Assembly (NCBI GenBank): GCA_001683825.1
Contig: LXTR01000089.1
Span: 92,021-156,020, forward strand
Reading direction: 5' to 3'
Length of the DNA: 64,000 nt
From: Flavobacteriaceae bacterium CP2B
GTDB taxonomy: Bacteria > Bacteroidota > Bacteroidia > Flavobacteriales > Flavobacteriaceae
The stretch's first letter is position 1; the number at the start of each line of letters is the position of its first letter. Below the pieces are notes generated by a model. It had not been told where the DNA came from and searched no databases. It saw only the letters and a program-made list of their open reading frames with translations. A program made the position numbers and the translations under genes. This document shows, one piece after another, positions 8,272-17,279 of this stretch.

Positions 8272-9738
8272 TCATTGTTTGGGGATGCCCGGATGCCTTT
8301 CCATGAAATCCCGGGCATAGTGTTCACAAAGCTCTATGACCTCCATAACATCCGAAAATTCAGTTCTGGGGTTTATCAGACACAGTCTAAGGACTACCTG
8401 CCCGTGTAACATGGTAGTAGCCAGTATGGCCTCCCTGGACAAGGTTATTTGTTTGACGATCTCCTGGTTGATCTGGTCCAGCGTTTTTTCCCCCAGTCCC
8501 AACTGGATGGGGTTATACCTGAAATTAAGGATGGCCAGGTTGGCATGAGATATGACTTCCCATTCAGGGCTCTTTCGCATATGGAGTTCTACCTCTTCCG
8601 CCAGGTCAATCCCATGTGTTATTGCCGTCCTGAACGATTCTAAACCAAATGTTTTAATCGAAGTATAGAATTTTAAGGCCCGGAACCTGCGGGTGAGTTC
8701 CAAACCGTGTTCATGGAAATTGATCTCGGATTCATTTCCCTCTATATCCCTCAGGTATTCGGGGCTTTCACTAAAAGCGGCACTGAGCCACTGGTGGTTT
8801 TTGACCAGCAGGCAGCCGATGTCATAGGGTTGAAAGAACCATTTGTGGGGATCTACGGTAAGAGAATCGGCTTTATGGATCCCTTTTAAGGCTCGTGCCC
8901 CTTTTTTCGAAAGGATGGCCGCGGCGCCGTAGGCTCCGTCAACATGCAACCAGAGGTCTTCCCGCTTACAAATGTCACTGAGGTCATCAAGGGGGTCTAC
9001 CGTTCCCGTATTCGTGGTTCCCGCCGAGGCGATAATACAAAAGGGTTGCAGGCCTTCGAGGCGGTCTCTGGCGATGGCATTCGACAATTTGTTCAGGGAA
9101 ATCCTGAACTCTGAATCAGTAGGGATCAGCCGTACCTGCTCTTTGTGGAACCCCATGATTTTGATGGCTTTGATATTGGAGGAATGCGCCTGGTCTGACA
9201 AATAAATGACCGCTTTAGAAAAATCGTTCCCACATTTGTGCCTCCTGGCAGCCAGCAAAGCTGTCAGGTTGGCCATAGAACCGCCGCTGGTAAAGAGGCC
9301 TCCTCCCTTTTTAACGGGAAAATTAAAGATCTGGAGCAACCAGTTGATGGTGATAATTTCCAGTTCTGAAGCTGCCGGGGAGGCACTCCAGCCACCGGAA
9401 AATATATTGAAGCCCGACGCGAGGGTGTCTGCCAATACGCTGATATAATTGCTGGGGCTGGGGACAAACGCAAAAGATTTGGGGTGTGAGAACAAGTCGT
9501 TGTTCACCAGGATTTCTCGGATTACATAGTCGATGACCTGCATGGCATCTTCCCCTTTTTCGGGGATGCCTTCAACCAGTAGTGCGTCCATTTCCTTTCG
9601 GGTACCCAATGCCACCGGCTTCTTGCTATTCAGGTTCTTAAAATGCTCCACCAGGGTATCCACTATGTGGTACCCGTAGTCCCGCATTTCCTTTTCGGTA
9701 AGAGTAAGTGTATAGTTTTTGTCTTTTGAAGTGTGCAT
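8272..9738 (-). CDS. PLP-dependent group II decarboxylase (aromatic-L-amino-acid decarboxylase type)
   Basis: A 488-residue cytoplasmic enzyme expected to remove the alpha-carboxyl group of an amino acid to give an amine. The Schiff-base lysine is Lys299 in VDPHKWFF. Asp267 in HVDGAYG would contact the PLP ring nitrogen and His185 in DQAHSS would stack on the ring. GGSMANLTAL at about 152-161 is the phosphate-binding region. Length and motif order match the DDC/TDC/GAD superfamily, and the PHKW form is more like aromatic amino acid or diaminobutyrate decarboxylases than glutamate decarboxylase. Substrate cannot be fixed. The aldehyde dehydrogenase gene lies 135 bp upstream on the same strand and could oxidise an aldehyde derived from the amine, which is an inference. 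Confidence 0.92.
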   Translation of the reverse strand: MHTSKDKNYTLTLTEKEMRDYGYHIVDTLVEHFKNLNSKKPVALGTRKEMDALLVEGIPEKGEDAMQVIDYVIREILVNNDLFSHPKSFAFVPSPSNYISVLADTLASGFNIFSGGWSASPAASELEIITINWLLQIFNFPVKKGGGLFTSGGSMANLTALLAARRHKCGNDFSKAVIYLSDQAHSSNIKAIKIMGFHKEQVRLIPTDSEFRISLNKLSNAIARDRLEGLQPFCIIASAGTTNTGTVDPLDDLSDICKREDLWLHVDGAYGAAAILSKKGARALKGIHKADSLTVDPHKWFFQPYDIGCLLVKNHQWLSAAFSESPEYLRDIEGNESEINFHEHGLELTRRFRALKFYTSIKTFGLESFRTAITHGIDLAEEVELHMRKSPEWEVISHANLAILNFRYNPIQLGLGEKTLDQINQEIVKQITLSREAILATTMLHGQVVLRLCLINPRTEFSDVMEVIELCEHYARDFMERHPGIPKQ

Positions 9739-9873
9739 TATGTCTTTGTTTCCTTTTAAAATATGCTTGCCATTTTACCCCGTCTTGCCTAAATACCTGC
9801 GGATTTATGGGCGGATTTGACTCAAAGGACCAACGCCGGTTCCTTCATTTTATTTTTGGACTATCCCGGGACT

Positions 9874-11277
9874 TTAAAACCATCGCAATGTAATATTCGC
9901 CACCCGTTGCTTAAAGCTATTGTAAGGCGGAAATAACAGTTCCATGGCGGTGGGGAACGTTTGTTTGAGTACGGCCCGCTGGTTTGAAAATTCCTTAAAA
10001 CCGTAAATTCCATGTGATTTTCCGATTCCACTGTTGTTAACACCGCCAAAAGGGAGATGGTGGTTGCTGTATTGCAGGAGGTTGGTGTTGACACAACTGC
10101 TGCCCGCCCGGGTTTGTTTTAGGATATGGTTGGTTGATTTTCGGTTTTTGCTGAAGATATAAAGCGATAGCGCTTTTTCACGGGCATTGATGTATTGGAT
10201 GGCTTCCTCCGTGTTCCTATAGGTAACCATGGGCAAAAGGGGGCCAAAGATCTCCTCCTGCATCAGGGTAGCGGTCTCCGGCACCTTGCGCAAAAGGGTG
10301 GGGGCCATGTACCGGGAGTCGGCTTCATAGGTCCCTCCAAACGACAGCACGGCTCCCTTGTCAAGCGCATCCTCCAGGTGGTTTACCAGGCGCTTAAAGT
10401 GGCTGTTGTTCACGATCCTGGCATATGAGTGCGATGCGATGGGCTGCGGCCCAAAGAAAGACCTTACCTGTTTTTCCAACGCCTGGCCCAGACGATCGGC
10501 GACGGATTCCTGTACCAGGAGGTAATCTGGGGTTATGCAGATTTGCCCCGAATTCAGGAATTTTCCCCATGCGATTTTTTTGGCCGCCCCCTTTATGTCT
10601 GCAGTTTCATCTACAATGCAGGGTGATTTCCCCCCCAACTCCAAAGTGACAGAACTGAGGTGTTCTGCGGCCGCCTTCATTACAATTTTTCCCACCCGGG
10701 GCGATCCCGTAAAGAAGATGTGGTGGAAAGGGAGCGCCAAAAGGGCAGTGGATACCTCTATGCCTCCTTCTACCAGAGCCACTTCATTTTCCGGAAAAAG
10801 ATCGGCTATGATTTGGCCCATCACTGCTGTGGTATGCGGGGTCATCTCCGAGGGTTTCAGGATCGCTGCGTTCCCTGCGGCTATGGCCGCTACCAGGGGG
10901 CCAAAGGTAAGGTTGACCGGGAAATTCCAGGGCGAGATGATAAGGCACACCCCTTTGGGTTCATACCGGTACCAGGATGTGGTTCCCAGCAAGGCACTGG
11001 GCGTAGGCACCTTGCGGGCCGCCATCCAATGTCGCAACTGCTTCTTCGCGTGTTTTATTTCCTTGACCACCTGGTAGATCTCTGTGAGGTCGGTCTCAAT
11101 AGTTGGTTTTCCAAAATCGGCCAACAAGGCATCCTGCAATGGTTTCCTGTAGGTCTTTTCAATGGCTTGTTGGAGGGCGTGCAGTTTTTTTACCCGCTGC
11201 TTCCAGCCGGTGGCGGCCACCTGGTATTGGTTTTTTTGCTGGGCTTTAAAGCGTTCTATCAGGTTGTCTAATTTCAT
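9874..11277 (-). CDS. Aldehyde dehydrogenase (ALDH3-like)
   Basis: A 467-residue NAD(P)-dependent aldehyde dehydrogenase. The ATG at 11277 was chosen because the in-frame extension up to 11448 has no ALDH similarity, and MKLDNLIERFKAQQ is a normal ALDH3 start. Catalytic Cys247 lies in NSGQICITPDY, the general base Glu213 in TLELGGKSP, and Asn118 in ISPWNFP forms the oxyanion pocket. The short N-terminus and the GQxCxxPDY form point to the ALDH3 group that oxidises medium- to long-chain or aromatic aldehydes. The C-terminal tail is hydrophobic with aromatic and basic residues (MELLFPPYNSFKQR) as in membrane-associated fatty aldehyde dehydrogenases. It probably shares a transcript with the downstream decarboxylase. 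Confidence 0.93.
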   Translation of the reverse strand: MKLDNLIERFKAQQKNQYQVAATGWKQRVKKLHALQQAIEKTYRKPLQDALLADFGKPTIETDLTEIYQVVKEIKHAKKQLRHWMAARKVPTPSALLGTTSWYRYEPKGVCLIISPWNFPVNLTFGPLVAAIAAGNAAILKPSEMTPHTTAVMGQIIADLFPENEVALVEGGIEVSTALLALPFHHIFFTGSPRVGKIVMKAAAEHLSSVTLELGGKSPCIVDETADIKGAAKKIAWGKFLNSGQICITPDYLLVQESVADRLGQALEKQVRSFFGPQPIASHSYARIVNNSHFKRLVNHLEDALDKGAVLSFGGTYEADSRYMAPTLLRKVPETATLMQEEIFGPLLPMVTYRNTEEAIQYINAREKALSLYIFSKNRKSTNHILKQTRAGSSCVNTNLLQYSNHHLPFGGVNNSGIGKSHGIYGFKEFSNQRAVLKQTFPTAMELLFPPYNSFKQRVANITLRWF

Positions 11278-11538
11278 ATGAATTCTGGGTGAATCATTGG
11301 AGCCTTCAAGATAAGGATATAGCTTCAGGTTTTTGACAATGGAATGAAATGAATATCCATACGGGTTATGTATGACGGTAATTATCCCCTTCAAACCAAT
11401 GACGAACCTATTTTTCGGATAGGCCCCTGTTTTAATGAGGATAGGCAAGGCAATTCTTCCACCAAAGAAGAATAATCATAATAACTATTTTTCACAAACC
11501 CCAACTTTCCGTAAATTAAGGTCATAATATTCAAGGCA

Positions 11539-12201
11539 ATGGCAAACAAGCGTTTACTGGCAGCTAACGGCCGATTTGTTAGTGTACTGCTCATTCTTAT
11601 TATGGTTACGGCTTCCTCCCCGGGGCAGGAGGTGCGCAGTGCATCTGTGCTCGACCAGAAAGTGAAGGCTGTCCTGGACCAAAAGAAAGGGCAGTGGCGC
11701 GATATGAATGTCCCGGCTTCAGACGGGCAGTTGCTCTATGACATCATTCTGAAAAATGGCTTTACCAGGGGTCTGGAAATAGGTACCTCTACCGGGCATT
11801 CCACGATTTGGATTGCCTGGGCCATGAGCAAAACAGGGGGGAAACTTATTACTATTGAAATTGACGAAAGACGGCAGAAGGAAGCCCTGGCTAATTTAGA
11901 GGAAGCCGGATTGTCTGATTATGTGGATGCCCGCCTGGCCAATGCGCACGACCTGGTGAAGGAATTAAAAGGCCCTTTTGATTTTGTCTTCAGCGATGCC
12001 GATAAGGACTGGTACATTAATTATTTTACGGATGTATCCCCAAAACTGGTGAAAGGCGGATGCTTTACCGCACATAATGTCCGCCCGTCCAGGGGGATGT
12101 CCGGTACCCGCGCATACCTGAAGTATGTGCAGGACATGGATACTTTTACGACCACCGTGGAAAACCGGGGCGGGGGCCTGGCCATCAGCTATAAAAAGTA
12201 A
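11539..12201 (+). CDS. Class I SAM-dependent O-methyltransferase with signal peptide
   Basis: A 220-residue protein of the catechol/caffeoyl-CoA O-methyltransferase fold. The SAM motif [14 protein letters not shown], the acidic ITIEIDE strand and [15 protein letters not shown] (metal-binding Asp region) are all present. The N-terminus is unusual for this family: a basic start, a hydrophobic core [14 protein letters not shown] and then a small-residue region before QEVRS, which reads as a cleavable signal peptide of about 30 residues. SAM is normally cytosolic, so an exported SAM enzyme would be odd. Alternatively the segment may be an anchor. A dienelactone-hydrolase-like gene follows 52 bp downstream, probably co-transcribed. 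Confidence 0.85.
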   Translation: MANKRLLAANGRFVSVLLILIMVTASSPGQEVRSASVLDQKVKAVLDQKKGQWRDMNVPASDGQLLYDIILKNGFTRGLEIGTSTGHSTIWIAWAMSKTGGKLITIEIDERRQKEALANLEEAGLSDYVDARLANAHDLVKELKGPFDFVFSDADKDWYINYFTDVSPKLVKGGCFTAHNVRPSRGMSGTRAYLKYVQDMDTFTTTVENRGGGLAISYKK

Positions 12202-12253
12202 TACCGATAGAAGAGCCCAAATGGGAAGGTTACCTAGATTTAAAAAAATAACT

Positions 12254-13138
12254 ATGAAAAAAATCAGGAAGGAAGACATCAGCCAGGAAGTATTTAACCT
12301 TTATGATGACTATGCCCACGATAGGGTAAGCAGGAGGCTATTTATGGACAAACTCTCTACCTACGCGGTTGGCGGGATTACCGTAGGTTCGTTGCTCAGT
12401 TTTATGTCACCGGATTACGTGAAAAAAATCCAGATCAATCAGGATGACCCGCGATTGGAATCTGGCTACGTTACCTATGAATCCCCCAAGGGTGGCGGCA
12501 GCATCAAAGGATTACTATCCAGGCCTGCAGAGGCCACCGGCCAATTGCCTGGCATCGTGGTGGTCCACGAAAACCGGGGCCTGAACCCCCATATAGAAGA
12601 TGTGGGCCGAAGGGCTGCCCTGGCCGGTTTCATCTCCCTGGCCCCAGATGCACTGACCCCGCTGGGTGGCTACCCGGGAAACGATGATGAAGGGAGAGAA
12701 CTTCAACGACAGCGGGACCGGGACGAAATGCTGGAAGACTTTATTGCCGCTTACAACCACCTTAAATCACATCCGCAGTGTACGGGCAAGGTAGGCGTGG
12801 TAGGCTTCTGTTTTGGGGGGTGGATTTCCAATATGATGGCCGTGAAAATACCGGACCTGGCGGCGGCAGTGCCTTTCTACGGGGGGCAGCCCACCGAGGA
12901 TGTTGAAGATATCAACGCGCCCCTCTTGCTTCAGTATGCAGGCCTGGATGAGCGGGTCAACGCGGGCTGGCCGGCCTATGAAGCGGCGCTAAAGGAACAC
13001 CATAAAGAATATACCGCCTATATGTATCCCAATGTCAACCATGGTTTTCACAACGACACCACCCCCCGTTATGATCGGGAAGCCGCTGAACTGGCCTGGC
13101 AACGTACGGTTGATTTCTTTAAGGAACACCTGAAATAG
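12254..13138 (+). CDS. Dienelactone hydrolase family protein, probable Tat export
   Basis: A 294-residue alpha/beta hydrolase. The ATG at 12254 was chosen; the longer frame overlaps the methyltransferase gene. The catalytic triad fits Cys186 (GFCFGG), Asp232 (YAGLDERVN) and His263 (NVNHGFHN), the Cys-Asp-His set of dienelactone hydrolases. A region preceding the core has [11 protein letters not shown] followed by a hydrophobic stretch [14 protein letters not shown], similar to a Tat signal but starting about 25 residues in, as in other Bacteroidota and proteobacterial family members. It would hydrolyse a lactone or ester, possibly outside the cytoplasm. The upstream exported methyltransferase and downstream secreted esterase suggest work on the same class of compounds. 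Confidence 0.9.
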   Translation: MKKIRKEDISQEVFNLYDDYAHDRVSRRLFMDKLSTYAVGGITVGSLLSFMSPDYVKKIQINQDDPRLESGYVTYESPKGGGSIKGLLSRPAEATGQLPGIVVVHENRGLNPHIEDVGRRAALAGFISLAPDALTPLGGYPGNDDEGRELQRQRDRDEMLEDFIAAYNHLKSHPQCTGKVGVVGFCFGGWISNMMAVKIPDLAAAVPFYGGQPTEDVEDINAPLLLQYAGLDERVNAGWPAYEAALKEHHKEYTAYMYPNVNHGFHNDTTPRYDREAAELAWQRTVDFFKEHLK

Positions 13139-13214
13139 GCGAAATCGCAAATCATATGAATCGCAATCACACCCGGTAGCCACCGGGTACTAAATAACAA
13201 CTAGTCAAAAAAAA

Positions 13215-14510
13215 ATGAATCTTAAATCACGTACCCTTGCCCTTTTGTTGGTTGCTACAGGCTTGTTGGGCCTATTTGCACAGGAAACCACCCATGCCGG
13301 TGGATATACAGTAATTATTGAAGGATATGATTGGGGACCGGCGGTGAGCCGGGTGGTTGTGCCAATGGGAGAAACCCTTGCGGAAACCCATTCGGCCAAC
13401 TATACAGTAACCGTGGAACGAAGTGCCGAAGGGGTGGAAATGTCGCCCGAAGAGGCCGGCGGTAGCAGGCAGGTCGTTTATTCCTATGTTTCAGATGACA
13501 GGGGCAAGCTGGCCGCTACGGGAGAACATGTGACCCTGGTGCTCTTTGTAGGGCCCAATCATGTTCTGGGCTCCCCTATAAAATACATCCGCAGGAACAA
13601 CCGCGGAAGCAATCAATGGATTGATTACAAGGTAACCATTACCAATAACACGAACAACAAGGTTTGGGATACCGAGGCTTCACGGATCATGCCCGGGATA
13701 GACAAATTTGATTTGAACGGGAAGTACCAACATAGTGATGATATTAACCTGACCTATGCTTCTTTCAAACCTGAGGCAACGGCTCAAAAATCGCCCTTGA
13801 TCATCTGGTTGCACGGCGGGGGCGAAGGGGGGACCGACCCAAGCATCCCCCTGATAGCCAATAAGGCCTGGAATTATGCCTCAGACGAGATTCAACACTT
13901 TTTCGGGGGGGCCTATGTACTGGTACCCCAAAGCCCGACATTCTGGATGCAAAGTCCCAGCGGGGAATACACCCGCGGGGGTGAGAACGATATTTACAAC
14001 GAGGCGCTTATGGCCCTTATTAAAAAATATGTATCGGAAAACCCGGGTATTGATGCCAACCGTATTTACGTGGGCGGTTGTTCCAACGGTGGCTATATGA
14101 GCCTGAAACTCATCCTGGAACAGCCCGGGTATTTTGCGGCCGGCTACATAAGTGCATTGGCGTACCATGCCGAACACCTTAGCGATGAACAAATCAATAC
14201 CATCAAAAATGTTCCTATGTGGTTTGTCCATGCCGCAGATGACCAGACCACGGTACCCGGGCAAACCGTGCTGCCCACCTACAAAAGGCTTATTGGGGCC
14301 GGTGCCAAAAACGTCCACCTTTCCTACTATGACCATGTGACGGACATCACCGGTTTCTTTGGAGGCGATGATTTCCGATATAACGGCCACTGGTCGTGGA
14401 TTTATTCCCATGCAAACCATGCCAATTTTGATTTTGACGATAAGCCCGTTATCGTAAACGGCAGAACGGCCACCATCATGGAATGGCTGGCGGACCAGTC
14501 AAAAGACTAA
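13215..14510 (+). CDS. Secreted alpha/beta hydrolase (PHB-depolymerase/esterase-like)
   Basis: A 431-residue secreted protein. Residues 1-22 are a signal peptide ending FAQ. Residues 30-185 form a beta-rich N-terminal domain with the look of an Ig-like lid domain. The hydrolase core begins at LIIWLHGGGEGG. Probable triad: Ser290 in GGCSNGG, Asp342 or Asp343 in HAADDQ, and His392 in YNGHWSW. This arrangement (Ig-like domain plus predicted peptidase/esterase) occurs in secreted polyester, feruloyl or prolyl-type esterases. The 76-bp gap to the upstream dienelactone hydrolase gene suggests a shared transcript. Substrate unknown. Confidence 0.85.
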   Translation: MNLKSRTLALLLVATGLLGLFAQETTHAGGYTVIIEGYDWGPAVSRVVVPMGETLAETHSANYTVTVERSAEGVEMSPEEAGGSRQVVYSYVSDDRGKLAATGEHVTLVLFVGPNHVLGSPIKYIRRNNRGSNQWIDYKVTITNNTNNKVWDTEASRIMPGIDKFDLNGKYQHSDDINLTYASFKPEATAQKSPLIIWLHGGGEGGTDPSIPLIANKAWNYASDEIQHFFGGAYVLVPQSPTFWMQSPSGEYTRGGENDIYNEALMALIKKYVSENPGIDANRIYVGGCSNGGYMSLKLILEQPGYFAAGYISALAYHAEHLSDEQINTIKNVPMWFVHAADDQTTVPGQTVLPTYKRLIGAGAKNVHLSYYDHVTDITGFFGGDDFRYNGHWSWIYSHANHANFDFDDKPVIVNGRTATIMEWLADQSKD

Positions 14511-14744
14511 CCATACGAAAATCAGGTTATTTCAGCCTACCCAGGGGGTAGACCCTCTGCCATGCATTTCGGTACGTAAAAGTACTTTCAGCAGGGGTAT
14601 ACACGCCAGGCGAGGATCTCGTGGAGGGGGCGGCTATACCCGGAACGGAATTTTTAATGCGAAAATGATGCTCCTTCCGGGAGCGTATAATTTTTTTTGT
14701 AGGCTGAAATAATCTTCGTTATTTAAAGTCCACAACGGAACCTT

Positions 14745-15524
14745 ATGAAAAGAGGATTTTTAATAGACATGGATGGGGTCATCTACAGTGGGGATACCAT
14801 GATAGAGGGGGCCGACAAGTTTATCGCTACCCTCCAAAAAGAAAACATCCCCTTCCTGTTTATGACCAATAATTCCCAACGCAGCCCGCTGGACACAGTC
14901 AACAAAGTGGCTAAAATGGGGATCAAAATCAAAGAGGAAAACGTCTATACCAGCGCCATGGCGACCGCCTGGTTCCTTTCTTTCATGAACCCCAAGGGCA
15001 CGGCCTATGTGTTGGGCGAAGGGGGGCTGATCACCAGCCTCCACCAGCATGGCTATACCCTGGTGAACCAAAACCCGGATTTTGTGGTGGTGGGCGAAGG
15101 GCGCAACTTTACCCTGGAAATGGTGAACAATGCCGTGGATATGATCTTATCGGGCTCCAAGTTCATCGCCACCAACCTGGACCCTTCCCCAAAGAAAAAA
15201 GGCTGGTCCAACCTGGGGATCAAGGCCGTGGTGGCCATGATCGAGGAGGCTACCGGCAAAAAAGCCTTTTCGGTGGGCAAACCCAGCCCGGTGATGATGC
15301 GATCCGCACGGAAAACCCTTGGCCTGGAGGCGCGGGAAACCATCATTATAGGCGATACTATGGACACTGATATCCTGGGTGGGATTCAATTGGGTTATAC
15401 CACCATCCTGACCCTCTCCGGGGTGTCCCGGAAAAATGTACTGGATGATTATGCCTTTAAACCGGATATGGTCATCAACTCGGTAGCCGAACTCGACCTT
15501 AAAAAAGCCCTGGAATTACAGTAA
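14745..15524 (+). CDS. HAD-IIA family phosphatase (NagD-like)
   Basis: A 259-residue cytoplasmic HAD hydrolase. Motif I is DMDGV with nucleophile Asp8 and acid/base Asp10. Motif II is TNNSQ from Thr41. The motif III lysine is in SVGKPSP and motif IV is IIIGDTMDTDILGG. The C2-type cap between motifs II and III puts it in subclass IIA with NagD, which dephosphorylates sugar phosphates and nucleotides. DPSPKKKGW replaces the usual cap substrate loop, so the exact substrate is open. It stands alone and is convergent with the YpdA-type gene, with two bases between the stops. Confidence 0.93.
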   Translation: MKRGFLIDMDGVIYSGDTMIEGADKFIATLQKENIPFLFMTNNSQRSPLDTVNKVAKMGIKIKEENVYTSAMATAWFLSFMNPKGTAYVLGEGGLITSLHQHGYTLVNQNPDFVVVGEGRNFTLEMVNNAVDMILSGSKFIATNLDPSPKKKGWSNLGIKAVVAMIEEATGKKAFSVGKPSPVMMRSARKTLGLEARETIIIGDTMDTDILGGIQLGYTTILTLSGVSRKNVLDDYAFKPDMVINSVAELDLKKALELQ

Positions 15525-15526
15525 GT

Positions 15527-16510
15527 TCAGGAAGAAATCCCGGCCTTTTTTGTCTCCAGGATGTTCTCCACGATTAAGGTGGCGTGTACCCGGGAATTTT
15601 CAATAAACCATTTATGGGTTTCCATACCCCCGCAGATGACCCCTGCCAGGTACAGCCCCTCCACATTGGTTTCCATGGTATCCGGGTTGTATTCAGGGAG
15701 TTTCTTTGGGTCATCGGACAAATGAATGCCAATTTTTTGCAGGAACTCAAAGTTGGGCATATACCCGGTGAGCGCCAGGACAAAATCATTATCGAGGCTT
15801 ACGTCCCCTTCCGGGCTGTCCAAAATGAGTTGGTTTTCCCGGATTTCTTTGACCGTACTGTTGAAATATGCCTTGATGCTGCCTTCTTCGATCCTGTTCA
15901 GAATATCGGGCCGTACCCAGTATTTGACCCGTTCTCCCACTTGCGGGCCCCGGATGACCAAAGTGACTTCGGCCCCCTTGCGCCAGCATTCCAGTGCGGC
16001 GTCTACGGCCGAATTGCTCGCCCCTATCACGGCCAGCTTCTGACTGGCGTAGAAATGTGGGTCTTTATAATAATGGGATACCTTGGGAAGGTCCTCCCCT
16101 GGGACATCCATACGGTTGGGCAGGTCATAGAAGCCAGTGGCGACGATCACGTTTGATGCGGTATAATTGGCTTTGTCCGAGGTAACCAGGAAAAGGTCGC
16201 CCTCCTTTCGGATACCAGTGATTTTCTCAAAAAGGTGGATCTTGAGTTTGTTGGAGGTTACAATCCTGCGGTAATATTCCAGGGCCTCATTCCTTTTGGG
16301 TTTGGCCTCCTTGCTGATAAAAGGGATATCGGCAATTTCCAACCGTTCGGAAGACGAAAAGAACTGCATGTTCACCGGGTAGTTGAACAGTGAATTCACG
16401 ATAGGCCCCTTTTCCACAATCAGGTAACTGAGTCCCTTTTTTTTTGCTTCCAGCCCGCAGGCAATCCCTATGGGACCTCCTCCGACAATTAATACATCCA
16501 TATCCGACAT
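15527..16510 (-). CDS. ypdA: YpdA-family FAD/NAD(P)-dependent oxidoreductase
   Basis: A 327-residue flavoprotein of the YpdA (Bdr) family, which in Firmicutes reduces bacillithiol disulfide with NADPH. The N-terminal FAD Rossmann motif is GGGPIGIACG from residue 10, and the second dinucleotide site is VIGASNSAVDAAL. There is no CxxC redox pair, in line with YpdA rather than thioredoxin reductase. GLYLAGVICGG near the end closes the FAD site. It overlaps rpe by one base (TAATG), so the two are translationally coupled in a two-gene operon. A role in low-molecular-weight thiol reduction is an inference from family. Confidence 0.88.
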   Translation of the reverse strand: MSDMDVLIVGGGPIGIACGLEAKKKGLSYLIVEKGPIVNSLFNYPVNMQFFSSSERLEIADIPFISKEAKPKRNEALEYYRRIVTSNKLKIHLFEKITGIRKEGDLFLVTSDKANYTASNVIVATGFYDLPNRMDVPGEDLPKVSHYYKDPHFYASQKLAVIGASNSAVDAALECWRKGAEVTLVIRGPQVGERVKYWVRPDILNRIEEGSIKAYFNSTVKEIRENQLILDSPEGDVSLDNDFVLALTGYMPNFEFLQKIGIHLSDDPKKLPEYNPDTMETNVEGLYLAGVICGGMETHKWFIENSRVHATLIVENILETKKAGISS

Positions 16511-17169
16511 TATCCGGCTATCTCTTTTAGGTCCGCTATGGTGCCGCCCGGATCCTTACTGTTAAACACAAAACTTCCGGCTACCAGCACATTTGCTCCT
16601 GCTTCCACCAGTGCTCTGGCATTCTCGCTGCTAACCCCTCCATCGACCTCCACAAGTGGATTTACCCCTTGCTTTTCCATCATTTTCTTCAGCGCCCTGA
16701 GCTTGGTATAGGTATTTTCAATGAAAGATTGCCCCCCATAGCCGGGGTTGACGCTCATCACGAGGACTAAATCCAGGTCGTGCAGGATGTCCTTCAATAC
16801 TTTTACCGGGGTATGCGGGTTCAGGGCCACCCCTGCGTTCATGCCTTCCTTTTTGATGGCCTGTATGGTCCTGTGCAGGTGGGTACAGGCTTCATAATGT
16901 ACTGTGAGCGTATCGGCGCCCAATACGGCAAAGGTACTAATGTACCGGTCCGGATCGGAGATCATTAAATGTACATCCAGGGGTTTGGTCGCATGTTTGG
17001 CGATAGCCTTCATAACCGGCATACCATACGATATGTTGGGTACAAAGTGCCCATCCATAATATCCAGATGGTGCCAGTCGGCCTCACTTTGGTTCACCAG
17101 TTCCACATCGCGCTGCAGGTTGCCAAAATCGGCAGCCAGCAGGGAAGGAGCAATCAATGTTTTACCCAT
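16510..17169 (-). CDS. rpe: Ribulose-phosphate 3-epimerase
   Basis: A 219-residue TIM-barrel enzyme that interconverts ribulose 5-phosphate and xylulose 5-phosphate in the pentose phosphate pathway. Family signatures are complete: LAADFGNL at the start, HHLDIMDGHFVPNIS with metal-binding His and Asp, DVHLMI, VMSVNPGYGGQSF and EVDGGVSSEN for phosphate binding. Length is typical. A TATCTTTG -7 box lies 25 bases upstream of the ATG. First gene of an operon with the YpdA-type flavoprotein. Confidence 0.97.
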   Translation of the reverse strand: MGKTLIAPSLLAADFGNLQRDVELVNQSEADWHHLDIMDGHFVPNISYGMPVMKAIAKHATKPLDVHLMISDPDRYISTFAVLGADTLTVHYEACTHLHRTIQAIKKEGMNAGVALNPHTPVKVLKDILHDLDLVLVMSVNPGYGGQSFIENTYTKLRALKKMMEKQGVNPLVEVDGGVSSENARALVEAGANVLVAGSFVFNSKDPGGTIADLKEIAG

Positions 17170-17194
17170 ATTTTATGGCGCTAATTTGAATATA

Positions 17195-17202
17195 CAAAGA
17201 TA
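17195..17202 (-). promoter_or_regulatory. -7 promoter box for rpe
   Basis: On the minus strand it reads TATCTTTG, matching the Bacteroidota TAnnTTTG consensus, 25 bases before the rpe start. No clear TTTG at -33. Confidence 0.5.
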
Positions 17203-17279
17203 CGCAAATGTGTCCTTACCTGCCAGAGAACCCCCAAATGCCACTAAATTACTGGCTGCCCGAAACGGCGAAACGGTCT

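Noticed and set aside
8103..8327. Minus-strand 74-codon frame downstream of the decarboxylase
   Set aside because: It begins inside the decarboxylase gene in another frame and has no recognisable features.
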